Shown here one piece after another: positions 41,345-50,866 of a stretch of DNA of 64,000 nucleotides. How positions within the stretch are numbered: position 1 is the first letter of the stretch; every line of letters starts with the position of its first letter. The notes beneath the pieces are model-generated. The model had not been told where the DNA came from, ran no database searches, and worked only from the letters and a program-made list of their open reading frames with translations. Where the stretch lies: positions 372,001 to 436,000 of the forward strand of contig CAWCOY010000003.1 of the NCBI GenBank assembly GCA_963797265.1. Reading direction: 5' to 3'. Origin of the DNA: DASUPK01 sp963797265. Its GTDB lineage: Bacteria; Actinomycetota; Thermoleophilia; Solirubrobacterales; 70-9. A program made the position numbers and the translations under genes.

Positions 41345-43990
41345 GTGCGCCTGGCGGCGACGCTCGCGCTGGCGGCCGTGGCCGCCGGCTCCGTCGCGGT
41401 CGTCCCGCACGCGTTCGGAGCCGGGCCGGCGCCGCTCTCGGCAGAGCACGCGCTGCCGGATCTCTCAGCTCGCTACAGCAGCGGATCCTTCGGCCGCTGG
41501 CGCGTGGACCGGTTCGGCCTGCCGTTCTACGCCTACGCGATCGACCCGGAGACCGCCCCGCAGGCGCACCAGAGCGAGCTCGCGGGAAACACCGACGCCT
41601 GGCATCAGCTCGGCAATGACTACCTGGTCGCGGACGCCCACAACGAGGGCTACGTGCAGCTCTGGAGCCAGGCGCGCGCCTACCAGTGGATCAACCGCTA
41701 CGAGCCCGACGCCGGCCACTACGCGGGCGGCTACGGCTACCTGCGACTGAGGGACCGCACGATCAGCACGCTCTACGCGGACCGGCCGGCGGGGGCGCGC
41801 ACCGCGCGCGACTTCGGCTCCGGCTACTTCCACCGGCGCACCTCCTCGAAGCCTGCGGCGATCGACGAGAGCGTCTACGCGCCGTTCGGCGACGCGCCGG
41901 TGCTCCTGCACGACGTGACGATCAAGAACACCTCCCACCGCAGGCTGCGCGCGAGCTGGGTCGAGTACTGGGACGTGAACCCGTATGACCAGTACCGCAC
42001 CACCCATCTCGGCCTCGGGTCACCGCGCTTCTCGAAGCGGAATCGCACCCTCTCGGTCGCCGAGTCGCCGGACGGCATCGACCCCAGTCCGCTCTCGGTC
42101 TTCGCGGCCGCGCTGCGCGGGCGGGTCCGCGGCTGGGAGACCAACGGCTCCGCGTTCTTCGGCTCCGGCGGCCGTGCCAACCCGACTGAGGTCGCGGCGG
42201 GCGGTCTCGGCAAGTCGCTGCCGCCGCCGGTGGCCGAGGGCCAGACCGGCTCGGCGATCTTCGCGCTGCGTTCGCCGGTCAACCTGCGGCCGGGTCAGTC
42301 GGTGACCCTGCGGTACGCCTACGGCACTGCCCACACTCGGCAGATTCCCGGCATCGTGGCGCGCTGGCGGACCGCCAAATCCCCGTTCGGCCGCAGCCAG
42401 CACGCCTGGAGGAGCTGGGTGCCGCGCGCGAGCTTCTCCGGGCACAACGCCTGGCTCTCCCGGGAGCTCGCCTGGGACGGCTACACGCTGCGGTCGGGTG
42501 CGACCTATGAGGAGTCCTGCGGCCACCACATCGTCTCCCAGGGCGGCTACTACCAGTACGACTTCGGCTGGCAGGCCGCCTATCGCGATCCGCTCCAGCA
42601 CGCGTTGCCGCTGATCTACGCCGCCCCCGGGCTGGCGAGGGAGGTCCTGCGCTACTCGGCCCAGGAGCAGGATCGGGCCAGTGGTGAGATTCCCTACTCG
42701 ATGGGCGAGATGTGCCGGCCGTTGCCCCAGGGGACCTCGGACGACCTGGACCTCTGGCTGCTCTGGACCGCCGCGGAGTACGGGCTCGCCAGCCGCGACC
42801 TCTCCTTCTTCAACGAGAAGCTCAAGTGGCGGGATGGCGGCACCTCGACGCTGTGGAAGCACCTGATCCGGGCGTTCACCCACCAGGAGAGCCTGCGCGG
42901 TCCGCACGGCGGCTACACGACGGCGGGCACCAATGGGGACTGGTCCGATCTCTCCACCGACATCCTCGGGATGACCGAGTCGACGCTGGTCACCGCCCAG
43001 GCCGCCTACATCTACCCCCGGCTCGCGGACCTCGCGGCGGCCCGCGGCGCCAAGGGCTTCGCGCGGAAGCTACGCGCCGCCGCGACGCAGGACCGGGCGA
43101 CTCTCGCGACGCAGTGGACGGGAGGAGGCTGGTATGCGCGCGGCTTCGCCGGTGACGGGCAGCTGGGGCTTGGAGCGATCTTCGGCGAGCCACAGCCGTG
43201 GGCGCTGCTGGACGGCGTCCCCACCCGCTCGCAGTCCCGAACCCTGGTGGCGAACATCCGCCGCTTCCTGACTGGTGTCGGGGCGCCGCCGGATCTCCAC
43301 GGGCCGGCCCAGATCGGCTCCTCCCAGTCCCCCGCCCGGAGCGATCCGCTGGTCACCGAGCACACCTTCGCGGGCCTGAGCCCGAACAACGCCGTCTTTC
43401 CCGGCGGGGCCTGGTATTCGGTCAACGGCTGGCTGGTGATGAGCCTCGCCGAGATGGCCGGGACCGTCCCGCACGCCCGTTCCTACGCCTTCGACGAGCT
43501 GCGCCGGAACACGCTGGCGGCCCATGCGCACGCCTACCCCGACCACTGGAACGGCGTGCTCTCCGTGGACGACGTCTGTTACGCGTACTACGAGACCGAT
43601 CCCTCGCGTTGCGGGATCGGCTTCTCCACCAAGTACGACACCCAGATCATGCATCAGCCGGCGTGGAGCCTGTTCGACACGATCACCCTCGCCGGCCTGC
43701 ACCCGACCCGATCCGGTTACCGGATCGACCCCCAGCTGCCGCTGAAGAGCTTCTCCCTGCGGCTGGCGCGCGCGGGCGTCGCCTACTCCCACGGCGTCGC
43801 GCGCGGCTATCTGCGGCCGACAGGTCGTCGGGTCCTGAACATGGCTGTCTCGCTGCCCTCCGGCTCCGGGCGGATCGAAGCCTTCGTCGAGGGGGAGTCC
43901 GTCCAGGTCAAGGTGGCGAAGGGCCTGGCCCGCTTCTCGCTGCGCGCCGACGGCGGCCGGCCCGTGGACTGGGCCGTCGCGCGCGGTTGA
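41345..43990 (+). CDS. Exported GH94-like (cellobiose-phosphorylase-type) glycosidase/phosphorylase
   Basis: 881 residues from GTG 41345 (GGAGG 5 nt upstream). Signal peptide VRLAATLALAAVAAGSVAVV. A beta-sandwich domain (residues 40-330) is followed by an (alpha/alpha)6 barrel. Markers: SQARAYQWINRYEPDAGHYA, GATYEESCGHHIVSQGGYYQ, SGEIPYSMGEMCRP, GGYTTAGTNGDWSDLSTDIL with GDWSD. The family includes disaccharide phosphorylases and cyclic-glucan enzymes. An exported member may be a hydrolase or act at the cell surface. Mechanism not settled. Confidence 0.75.
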   Translation: MRLAATLALAAVAAGSVAVVPHAFGAGPAPLSAEHALPDLSARYSSGSFGRWRVDRFGLPFYAYAIDPETAPQAHQSELAGNTDAWHQLGNDYLVADAHNEGYVQLWSQARAYQWINRYEPDAGHYAGGYGYLRLRDRTISTLYADRPAGARTARDFGSGYFHRRTSSKPAAIDESVYAPFGDAPVLLHDVTIKNTSHRRLRASWVEYWDVNPYDQYRTTHLGLGSPRFSKRNRTLSVAESPDGIDPSPLSVFAAALRGRVRGWETNGSAFFGSGGRANPTEVAAGGLGKSLPPPVAEGQTGSAIFALRSPVNLRPGQSVTLRYAYGTAHTRQIPGIVARWRTAKSPFGRSQHAWRSWVPRASFSGHNAWLSRELAWDGYTLRSGATYEESCGHHIVSQGGYYQYDFGWQAAYRDPLQHALPLIYAAPGLAREVLRYSAQEQDRASGEIPYSMGEMCRPLPQGTSDDLDLWLLWTAAEYGLASRDLSFFNEKLKWRDGGTSTLWKHLIRAFTHQESLRGPHGGYTTAGTNGDWSDLSTDILGMTESTLVTAQAAYIYPRLADLAAARGAKGFARKLRAAATQDRATLATQWTGGGWYARGFAGDGQLGLGAIFGEPQPWALLDGVPTRSQSRTLVANIRRFLTGVGAPPDLHGPAQIGSSQSPARSDPLVTEHTFAGLSPNNAVFPGGAWYSVNGWLVMSLAEMAGTVPHARSYAFDELRRNTLAAHAHAYPDHWNGVLSVDDVCYAYYETDPSRCGIGFSTKYDTQIMHQPAWSLFDTITLAGLHPTRSGYRIDPQLPLKSFSLRLARAGVAYSHGVARGYLRPTGRRVLNMAVSLPSGSGRIEAFVEGESVQVKVAKGLARFSLRADGGRPVDWAVARG

Positions 43991-44049
43991 CGGTCGAGCG
44001 AGGCCCCAGCCCGAGTCTGCACCTGGGCGCAGGGGCTAGCGTCCGGGAT

Positions 44050-45120
44050 GTGATCCGTAGCCTGGTCGCGGTCGCCGCAGCGGTCCTCGTCGCCACCTCC
44101 GTCTCGGGCGCCACCGAGCAGCCGCCGGAGCCGATCCGGACCGCGATGCCCAGCCCTCATTTCGGGACCGTCCATAGCGGCCCGTTTTCGCCGGCAAGCG
44201 TGCGTGCTCGGTTCCGCCCGCTCGGGGCGGAGGCGCCCGTCTGGGCCCGGCGCCTGTACCGCCGCTCCGTTCGTGTTCTGATCGCGCTCACCGATCCCTC
44301 GAGCGGCGCGCTGATCGCCGGCGAGCGGGACGGCTGGGATTACGTCTGGCCGCGCGACGCCGCCGCCGGGGCGGTCGCGCTCCAGGCGGCCGGGCTGCGC
44401 CCAGAGGCCCGACGGGTCGTCTCGTTCCTCTCGGCCCTGGACACCGTAAGAGCGGCGCGCTTCTACCCCGACGGTTCGCCCGTTCCCGGTCGACCGGCCG
44501 CGGGGGACGGGGAAGGCTGGGTCGCGGCCGCGGTAGTGGCGGTTCGAAGCGGTTCTGGCTGGACTGTCCTGCCTAAGGTGGCCAGGAGCCGCCTAGAACA
44601 GGACAGTCCCGCGGAATGGCGGGAGCGGCAGGACTACGGAGAGAACGTGACGGGCGATCTCCTCGGCAACGCAATCGCCGCGAGCGCCCCAAAGGCAGAG
44701 ATCCTCGCGCGCTTTCAAACCCAGCGAGGGCTGGTCCGGGAGGAGGGCAGCGACGATCTCGATTCTTCGGCCGCATGGGCGGCCACCCTCTTCCCCAGCC
44801 GGGTTTTGCGTGGAGCAGCTCGAGAAACGCTTCTGGAGCTCACCCGCGAGTCGACCCCCTACGGCATCCCCCCGATCGAGGGCTGGACCCCAGGTGAGGT
44901 CTGGACGGCGCCCACCGCCTGGTCTGCGTGGGCCCTGGTGGAGCTGGGTGAACTCGGAGCGGCGGACCGGTTGCTCTCCGAGCTGCACCGGGCCGAGGCG
45001 CCTCAGGGAACCCTGCCCGAGCGGGTGGACGCGAGGACCAGCGCTCCGACCTCGACCACGCCGCTGGCCTGGTCCCACGCCTTCGCGATCCTGGCCCTGC
45101 GAGCGCGCTACCCGGGCTAG
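44050..45120 (+). CDS. GH15-like (glucoamylase-type) exported protein
   Basis: About 356 residues from GTG 44050, which opens a signal-like segment (VIRSLVAVAAAVLVATSVSG). The hallmark is ERDGWDYVWPRDAAAGAVAL, the substrate-binding Tyr-x-Trp-Pro-Arg-Asp strip of GH15. Later GIPPIEGWTPGEVWTAPTAW gives a candidate catalytic Glu. Shorter than classic glucoamylases, lacking their N-terminal sandwich. It follows the GH94-like gene by 59 nt and probably shares its transcript. Confidence 0.72.
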   Translation: MIRSLVAVAAAVLVATSVSGATEQPPEPIRTAMPSPHFGTVHSGPFSPASVRARFRPLGAEAPVWARRLYRRSVRVLIALTDPSSGALIAGERDGWDYVWPRDAAAGAVALQAAGLRPEARRVVSFLSALDTVRAARFYPDGSPVPGRPAAGDGEGWVAAAVVAVRSGSGWTVLPKVARSRLEQDSPAEWRERQDYGENVTGDLLGNAIAASAPKAEILARFQTQRGLVREEGSDDLDSSAAWAATLFPSRVLRGAARETLLELTRESTPYGIPPIEGWTPGEVWTAPTAWSAWALVELGELGAADRLLSELHRAEAPQGTLPERVDARTSAPTSTTPLAWSHAFAILALRARYPG

Positions 45121-45915
45121 TCAGGCGAGATCGACCTGGTCACCCGGCGCCACCGTGCGCAACCGCTGCGCGAGCCCCGCACCCTCGAAGGCCCGGCGGA
45201 GGTCCTCCGGGCCGAAGCTGAAGTGCGCCCAGCCCTCCTGATGCACGGGGACGATCGGCCCGGCGCCCAGCAGGTTCGCCGCCTCGACCGCGGTTTCGGG
45301 GGTCAGCGTCAGGTAGGCGCCCTCGCCCCAGAGCTCCGGGACCTGGGCGCCGCCGCAGAACAGCACCGCCGAGTCGATCGGCGCGTGCTCCTCGGCGATC
45401 TCCCGCACGACGTCGACCGAAGCGTTGTCGCCGCTCACATAGACGGTCGGCTGGCCCTGGGCCTGGAGCACGAACCCGATCACCGGTCCATTCTTGGGCG
45501 CGACCTCGGTCGGGCCATGGTCCGCCCGGACCGCCGTCACCTCGACCCTCGCACCGCCGGATCCCTCCAGCGAAACCGAGTCGCCTGGCTCCATCCCGGT
45601 TGCGTCGACGTCGAGCCGCTCGGCTCCCGCGCCGGTCGTCAGAACACGGCTGGCGCGCGGCAGGAAGGCTCGGCCGCTCAGATCCAGGTTGTCGGTGTGG
45701 TGGTCGTGGGAGATCAGGACGGCGTCGACCGGCTCGAGGTCGTCGGCTGGAACCGCCGGACCCGTCAGCTTGTGGAGGACCACCGGCGTTCCCGGCCGCG
45801 GGTAGTCGCCCGCCGGGTCGAAGGTCGGATCGGTGAGCAGGCGCATGCCGCCGTAGGCGATCAGCGCCGTCGGCCCGCCGACCAGCAGAAGCGATGGGGA
45901 GGAGTCCGCGCTCAT
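45121..45915 (-). CDS. MBL-fold metal-dependent hydrolase (UlaG-like)
   Basis: 264 residues from ATG 45915, overlapping the LOG-like gene by 4 nt (ATGA). Metal site: AVLISHDHHTDN (HxHHxD form), AVRADHGP, YVSGDNA and PVHQEGWAHF. This is the UlaG/YfcE-like subfamily (Lactamase_B_2). Substrate unknown. Last gene of the minus-strand run helicase-LOG-MBL. Confidence 0.82.
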   Translation of the reverse strand: MSADSSPSLLLVGGPTALIAYGGMRLLTDPTFDPAGDYPRPGTPVVLHKLTGPAVPADDLEPVDAVLISHDHHTDNLDLSGRAFLPRASRVLTTGAGAERLDVDATGMEPGDSVSLEGSGGARVEVTAVRADHGPTEVAPKNGPVIGFVLQAQGQPTVYVSGDNASVDVVREIAEEHAPIDSAVLFCGGAQVPELWGEGAYLTLTPETAVEAANLLGAGPIVPVHQEGWAHFSFGPEDLRRAFEGAGLAQRLRTVAPGDQVDLA

Positions 45916-46391
45916 CCGCGCGCCGCTGAGAGCGCCGACTGCACGGCCTCCTCGGGCGCCTCCGCCTCGGTGATGCCTGGGTCCAGGCCGGCTCTGTTGT
46001 CCAGCGACCAGCTGCTGAGGGCGATCACCGGCCGCTCGAGGCGTCGGGCGAAGGCGATCTCGGAGAGCGTGCCCCACTCGCCGCCGATCGCGATCACGGC
46101 GTCTCCGGACGCGACCACCGCCAGGTTCCGGGCGTGGCCGATCCCCGTCGCGATCACGTGGGTCACGTACGGGTTCGCGTCGGCCGAATCGGTCGTCGGG
46201 ATGACGCCGAGCACCGTCCCCCCGGCCTCCACGGCCCCGCGGGACGCGGCCTCCATCACGCCGCCTCGCCCACCGCAGACGAGCACGGCGCCGGCATCCG
46301 CAAGCCCCCGGCCCACCTGCTCGGCATCGCGGAGAGTCGCCTCGTCGCCCTCGCCGCCGCCGACCACGGAGATCTGGGTCGCGCGGCTCAA
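45912..46391 (-). CDS. LOG/TIGR00725-family protein
   Basis: 159 residues from TTG 46391, which overlaps the helicase TGA (TTGA). Rossmann start TQISVVGGGEGDEATLRDAE, then LVCGGRGGVMEAASRGAVEA (the PGGxGTxxE-related GGRGGVMEA) and IAIGGEWGTLSEIAFARRL. It belongs to the lysine-decarboxylase-like/cytokinin-activating superfamily. Short TIGR00725 members have no established reaction. Confidence 0.8.
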   Translation of the reverse strand: MSRATQISVVGGGEGDEATLRDAEQVGRGLADAGAVLVCGGRGGVMEAASRGAVEAGGTVLGVIPTTDSADANPYVTHVIATGIGHARNLAVVASGDAVIAIGGEWGTLSEIAFARRLERPVIALSSWSLDNRAGLDPGITEAEAPEEAVQSALSAARG

Positions 46392-48583
46392 GATGCCTTG
46401 GCCCTCCCGGCACCGAGCATCATCCCCATCAGCTCGAGGGCGCCCCCCTTGTGCAGGTGCTCGTTGAGGTTGCCGCACTTCGGGCTCTGGACGCAGGAGG
46501 GGCAGCCGTCGTCGCAGGGGCACTCCCGGATCAGCCTGTCGGCATCCGAGACGAGGCGCTCGAACTCCTCGTAACCGCGGCGGGTGATGCCGACGCCGCC
46601 CGGGTGCCCGTCGTAGATGAAGATCGTCGGCTGACCGGTCTGGAAGTGGATGTTGGTGGAGAGCCCGCCGATGTCCCAGCGATCGCACATCGCGATCAGC
46701 GGCAGGACCGCGATCTGCCCGTGCTCCGAGGCGTGCAGGGCGCCGAGCAGGACCTCGCTGGGCAGCGAGGCCGCCATCCGATCGCCGATCACGTACCAGA
46801 GCGCCTGGGTGACGAAGTCCTGCTCTGGGAGGTCGAGCGCCACGATGTCGATCACCTTGTTGTCGCCCAGCCGCTTGCGCTGGTAGGCGATCACCTGCTC
46901 GGAGACCGAGACGGTGCCGAAGTTGAGCTGCACGCCGAGCGCGCTCCGCTGGGTCTCGATCTCCTCGATGTAGACCTCGGTCTCCTTCTTCACCTGCGTG
47001 TAGTAGTCGCCCTCGAACTGCTTGACGATCGCCCGCCGCGAGCCGATGTCGAGCTCCGTCACCTGGTAGGACCGACCCAGGTGGAGGTAGACAGCTCCCG
47101 GGTGCACGGTGGAGAAGGCCCGCTCGGCCTCGACGTTGCCCAGCATCTCGCCGGAGGACGCATCCACGACGGCGACGCTGTCGGCGGACGATGAGCGGAG
47201 CGCAATCCGGCCGGCGACGAAGTCGCCGGCGCGGGTCAGGTAGCGCTCGCCGCGGCCGCGCCGCAGCTCCCCCGCGGTCACCATGCGCTCGGCCCTCTCC
47301 CGCCAGCCCTCGCCGAGGATCTCGTCGTCCTCCGGCGTCAGCGGCGCCTCGTACGCGGCGGCGAGCAGGTGCTGCATCTGGATCTGCTGGGAGCGGTGAT
47401 CGAGGATCGCCGCCTCGACCGGGCGCTCAAGGAACTCGTCCGGGTGGCGGCAGAAGAACTGGTCGAGAGCGTCTTCGCCCGCGACGTAGAGGGCCAGGCC
47501 GCGGCGCCGGCGCCCAGCACGGCCCCACATCTGGCGCAGGCTTGCCACGGTGCCGGGGAAGTTGACGCAGATCGCGGCATCGAGCTCGCCCACGTCGATG
47601 CCGAGCTCGAGCGCGTCGGTCGCCGCCACTGCGAGCAGGTCACCGGAGGCGAGCTGGGATTCGATCTCGCGGCGCTGCTGCGGCGTGTAGCCGGCTCGGT
47701 AGGGCGCGATCCGGTCCGCCAGCTCACCCTGGCCGCGGCGCGCGAGCTCGTCCGAGGCGAAGCGGTTGATCAGCTCGATGCCGCGGCGGCTGCGCATGAA
47801 GCAGATCGTCCGCACTCCGCGCGAGACCAGCTCTACAAGCACATCGGCGGCCTCCGAGACCGCCGAGCGCCGGGTCATGGTGCGCTGCTCGATCACCGGC
47901 GGATTCCACATCCCGATGTCGCGTCCGGCCCGCGGCGCGCCATCGTCATCGAGCAGCTCGAAGTCGAGACCGGTGAGGCGCTCGGCGAGCTCCCTGGGAT
48001 TCGCGATCGTTGCCGAGGCCAACACGAACCGAGGCTCTGCGCCGTACAGGCGTGCGACCCGCCGCAGCCTCCGCAGCACGTTGGCGACGTGGGACCCGAA
48101 GACGCCGCGATAGGTGTGGGCCTCGTCGACGACCACCCAGCCGAGGTTGGCGAGGAAATCGCCCCAGCGCTTGTGGTGGGGGAGGACGCCGACGTTGAGC
48201 ATGTCGGGGTTGGTGAGCACGAGGTTGGCGCGGCGGCGGATCGATGGGCGATCCTCGCGCGGGGTGTCGCCGTCATAGATCGCCTCGCGCAGCCCGGGGG
48301 GCCGCATCTCGCCGAGCTTCCGGGCCTGGTCCTGGGCGAGCGCCTTGGTCGGGTAGAGGTAGATCGCCCGGCGTTTCGGCTCCTCGGCGATGCCGTCGAG
48401 GACGGGCAGGTTGAAGGAGAGCGACTTGCCCGATGCCGTCCCGCTGGTCAGGACCAGGTTGGAGTCCTTGGCTGTCTCGTACGCGGCGGCCTGGTGCGAG
48501 TAGAGCGACTCGATTCCGGCTGCGAGCAGCGCCTCCCTGAGCGCGGGGTGCAGCGAGGCGGGAAGCTCGGTGAGCTTCGCCAT
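46388..48583 (-). CDS. DEAD/DEAH-box helicase with DUF1998 Zn-binding C-terminus (MrfA-like)
   Basis: 731 residues from ATG 48583 (MAKLTELPASLHPALREALL); the frame is open to 48706, which would overlap folP. Walker A TSGTASGKS at 46-54, DEAH in VVVDEAHTY near 153, SATIANP (motif III), helicase C with ATDALELGIDVGELD and WGRAGRRRRG. The C-terminus ends in a DUF1998 domain with four Cys in CPCDDGCPSCVQSPKCGN. In Bacillus, MrfA acts with MrfB in repair of mitomycin crosslinks. An exonuclease partner is not seen nearby. Confidence 0.88.
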   Translation of the reverse strand: MAKLTELPASLHPALREALLAAGIESLYSHQAAAYETAKDSNLVLTSGTASGKSLSFNLPVLDGIAEEPKRRAIYLYPTKALAQDQARKLGEMRPPGLREAIYDGDTPREDRPSIRRRANLVLTNPDMLNVGVLPHHKRWGDFLANLGWVVVDEAHTYRGVFGSHVANVLRRLRRVARLYGAEPRFVLASATIANPRELAERLTGLDFELLDDDGAPRAGRDIGMWNPPVIEQRTMTRRSAVSEAADVLVELVSRGVRTICFMRSRRGIELINRFASDELARRGQGELADRIAPYRAGYTPQQRREIESQLASGDLLAVAATDALELGIDVGELDAAICVNFPGTVASLRQMWGRAGRRRRGLALYVAGEDALDQFFCRHPDEFLERPVEAAILDHRSQQIQMQHLLAAAYEAPLTPEDDEILGEGWRERAERMVTAGELRRGRGERYLTRAGDFVAGRIALRSSSADSVAVVDASSGEMLGNVEAERAFSTVHPGAVYLHLGRSYQVTELDIGSRRAIVKQFEGDYYTQVKKETEVYIEEIETQRSALGVQLNFGTVSVSEQVIAYQRKRLGDNKVIDIVALDLPEQDFVTQALWYVIGDRMAASLPSEVLLGALHASEHGQIAVLPLIAMCDRWDIGGLSTNIHFQTGQPTIFIYDGHPGGVGITRRGYEEFERLVSDADRLIRECPCDDGCPSCVQSPKCGNLNEHLHKGGALELMGMMLGAGRAKAS

Positions 48584-48677
48584 CGTCGCGGCCTCGGCGG
48601 ACTCGGCGACCAGCCGGCCGTCGTCTCGGGCCGGGCCGAGGGCGGGCCCCCAGGCACCGCCCGCCACCGCCGCCCGG

Positions 48678-49535
48678 CTAGCCAACCTCGACTCCCCTGG
48701 GCGCATCGATAGCCGCGGCGACCTGCATCGCCTGCAGCGCGCTCGCGTCGTGCAGCCGCAGGATGTCGGCGCCGGCTGTCACCGCCAGCGCCACGGCCGC
48801 CGCGGTTGCCCACTCGCGATCCTCGGCGGGAAGCCGCTCCTCCCATGAGCCCGCCAGCACAGCCCCCAGGAAGTCCTTGCGCGATAGCGAGACGTAGAGC
48901 GGCCGTCCCAGTTCCTTGAGCTCGCCGAGTCGCCGCAGGATCTCGAGATCGTCGTCGACCGAGAAGTCGAAGTCGAGCCCGGGATCGAGGACGATCTGCG
49001 CCTCGTCGACTCCGCGCTTCGTGGCGCACTCGAGGCGTCCGCTGAACCAGCCCTTCAGGTGGTCGACCGGGTCGTCGTAGCGCGGCGGCTGGCGGTCCTC
49101 GCGCGGCGGGCCTTCGATGTGCATGACGATCAGGCCGCAGCCCGTCTCCGCGGCGAGCTCCAACATCGCCTCGGAGCCCCCGGCGATGTCGTTGATCGCC
49201 ACGGCGCCGGCATCCAGTGCACTTCGGGCGACCTCCGGCGAGAAGGTGTCGGCCGAGATCGGCACGTCGGTGCGCTCGGCGAGCCCCTCGATGGTCGGTA
49301 CCAGGCGGTCTGCCTCCTCCTCGACCGGCACCGGCGGGCCGCTGCGGGCCGCCACCGCACCCACGTCGAGCATCTCGAATCCGGCCTCGGCGAGCCGCAG
49401 GCCGTCCTCGACCGCCTGCCCGGGCGTGCCGCTCCTCGCGCCCTCGAACATCGAGTCGTCGGTGACGTTGACGATGCCGGCGCCGATCGGCGAGGCGAGC
49501 TCGAGCGTCCTGTCCGTCAGTCGCCAGGCGGGCAC
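48678..49535 (-). CDS. folP: Dihydropteroate synthase, divergent
   Basis: 285 residues. The TIM-barrel landmarks are recognisable but altered. Pterin-loop NVTDDSMFEG (usual NVTPDSFSDG), GAVAARSGPPVPVEEE (usual GESTRPGA..V..EE), SADTFSPEVARSALDAGAVA, INDIAGG, IVLDPGLDFDF, SLSRKDFLG and LRLHD. It would join pterin pyrophosphate to p-aminobenzoate in folate synthesis. No folB, folK or folE neighbours in the window. The changed loop could affect sulfonamide binding; that is inference. Confidence 0.78.
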   Translation of the reverse strand: MPAWRLTDRTLELASPIGAGIVNVTDDSMFEGARSGTPGQAVEDGLRLAEAGFEMLDVGAVAARSGPPVPVEEEADRLVPTIEGLAERTDVPISADTFSPEVARSALDAGAVAINDIAGGSEAMLELAAETGCGLIVMHIEGPPREDRQPPRYDDPVDHLKGWFSGRLECATKRGVDEAQIVLDPGLDFDFSVDDDLEILRRLGELKELGRPLYVSLSRKDFLGAVLAGSWEERLPAEDREWATAAAVALAVTAGADILRLHDASALQAMQVAAAIDAPRGVEVG

Positions 49536-49570
49536 AGGTCAACGGTAACCGCAGGTACGGTTCGGCGCCA

Positions 49571-50383
49571 ATGCCGCTCCGCTGCGTCTACACCGACCTC
49601 GATGGGACACTCCTCGGCCGCGACGGATCGCTCTTCCGCGACTCCGAGGGTGAGTTCTCGATGCTCCAGGCGCGGGCCCTCGAGGCCTGCGATCGCGCCG
49701 GCGTCGAGGTGGTGATCAAGTCCGGCCGCCGGGAGGGCTCGGTGATGGAGGACGCCAAGCTGATCGGCTCGTCCTCCTACATCTGCGAGGTCGGCTGCCT
49801 GGTGGTGATGGATGGAGAGAGGACAGCGCTGGTCGGCGATCTCGAGCCGGACCCCGGCAAGACCCTCGCCGAGACGATGGTGGACGGCGGCATCCCTGAC
49901 GAGCTCTTCGAGCACTTTCCGGGCCGCCTGGAGTGGCACAGCCCGTGGCACCGCCAGCGCGAGTTCTCGCTGCTCTTCCGCGGCAAGGTCGATGTCGACG
50001 AGGGGAACCGGTTCCTGGCCGAGCGCGGCCACCAGGGGCTCCGACTGATCGACAACGGCGCGATCTTCGCGCCGATGGAGGGGATCGAGGGCCCGGCCCA
50101 CGCCTACCACCTGCTCCCCGATGGAGCGAGCAAGGCGAGGGCGGTGGCCTTCCACATGCGCGCCCGCGGCTACGCGCCCGAGGAGTGCATCGCGATCGGC
50201 GACTCCGTCGAGGACCTCGACGTCGCCGAGGTCGTCGGCCGCTTCTTCGTGCCGGCCAACGGCCCTGAGCGGGATCCGGCCCTCCGGGAGGCGATCGCCG
50301 GACGCGCCAACGTCACGGTCACCGAGGGCCGAATGGGTGACGGCGTCTACGAGGCCGTGATATCCACCCTGGCCGGAGCCTGA
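49571..50383 (+). CDS. HAD-superfamily hydrolase (Cof/MPGP-like)
   Basis: 270 residues. HAD motif I YTDLDGTLLG at 7-16, motif II in VVIKSGRREGS, Lys in DGASKARAV, and motif IV in CIAIGDSVEDLDVAEVVG. The cap is the C2 type, as in sugar phosphatases (Cof, MPGP). Substrate unknown. Its TGA shares ATGA with the following SRPBCC gene. Confidence 0.85.
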   Translation: MPLRCVYTDLDGTLLGRDGSLFRDSEGEFSMLQARALEACDRAGVEVVIKSGRREGSVMEDAKLIGSSSYICEVGCLVVMDGERTALVGDLEPDPGKTLAETMVDGGIPDELFEHFPGRLEWHSPWHRQREFSLLFRGKVDVDEGNRFLAERGHQGLRLIDNGAIFAPMEGIEGPAHAYHLLPDGASKARAVAFHMRARGYAPEECIAIGDSVEDLDVAEVVGRFFVPANGPERDPALREAIAGRANVTVTEGRMGDGVYEAVISTLAGA

Positions 50384-50823
50384 TGCGAAGCATCCACGTC
50401 ACTCGCACCATCCCGGCGCCCCCCGAGGCGGTCTTTGGCCTGCTCACCGATCATGCGAACTACGACCGCTTTCGCGGCATCGACGGCTCGGAGCTGGTCC
50501 GCGAGGGCGATCCGCCGCCGAACGGGGTCGGGGCCCTGCGGCGCATCAGGGTTCGCCCGTTCAGGTTCGACGAGGAGATCACTGCGTACGAGCGGCCGAC
50601 ACGGCTCGACTACCTGATCGTCGATCTCAACGTCCCCTTCGAGCATCACGGCGGCTCGATCCGCCTCAGCTCAGACGGGGATCGCACGGACGTGGACTGG
50701 CGATCCACCTACACGGTCCCCACGCCGCTCGTCGGCGGCCTGCAGGAGATCGTCTGGAAGCCGCTGCTCACCCGCGGCTTTCACCGCGTCCTCGAGGACG
50801 TCGAGCGGATGCTTACCCCTTAA
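50383..50823 (+). CDS. SRPBCC (START-like) family protein
   Basis: 146 residues. Typical beginning IHVTRTIPAPPEAVFGLLTD, then HANYDRFRGIDGSELVREGD, and a C-terminal helix VWKPLLTRGFHRVLEDVERM lining the cavity. Polyketide_cyc2-type lipid or ligand-binding cup. Coupled to the HAD gene by a 1-nt overlap. No specific ligand can be named. Confidence 0.8.
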   Translation: MRSIHVTRTIPAPPEAVFGLLTDHANYDRFRGIDGSELVREGDPPPNGVGALRRIRVRPFRFDEEITAYERPTRLDYLIVDLNVPFEHHGGSIRLSSDGDRTDVDWRSTYTVPTPLVGGLQEIVWKPLLTRGFHRVLEDVERMLTP

Positions 50824-50866
50824 AACGGGTCGCCGCTGGCGCGGCGCCCTTGCATCATGCTGCGCC

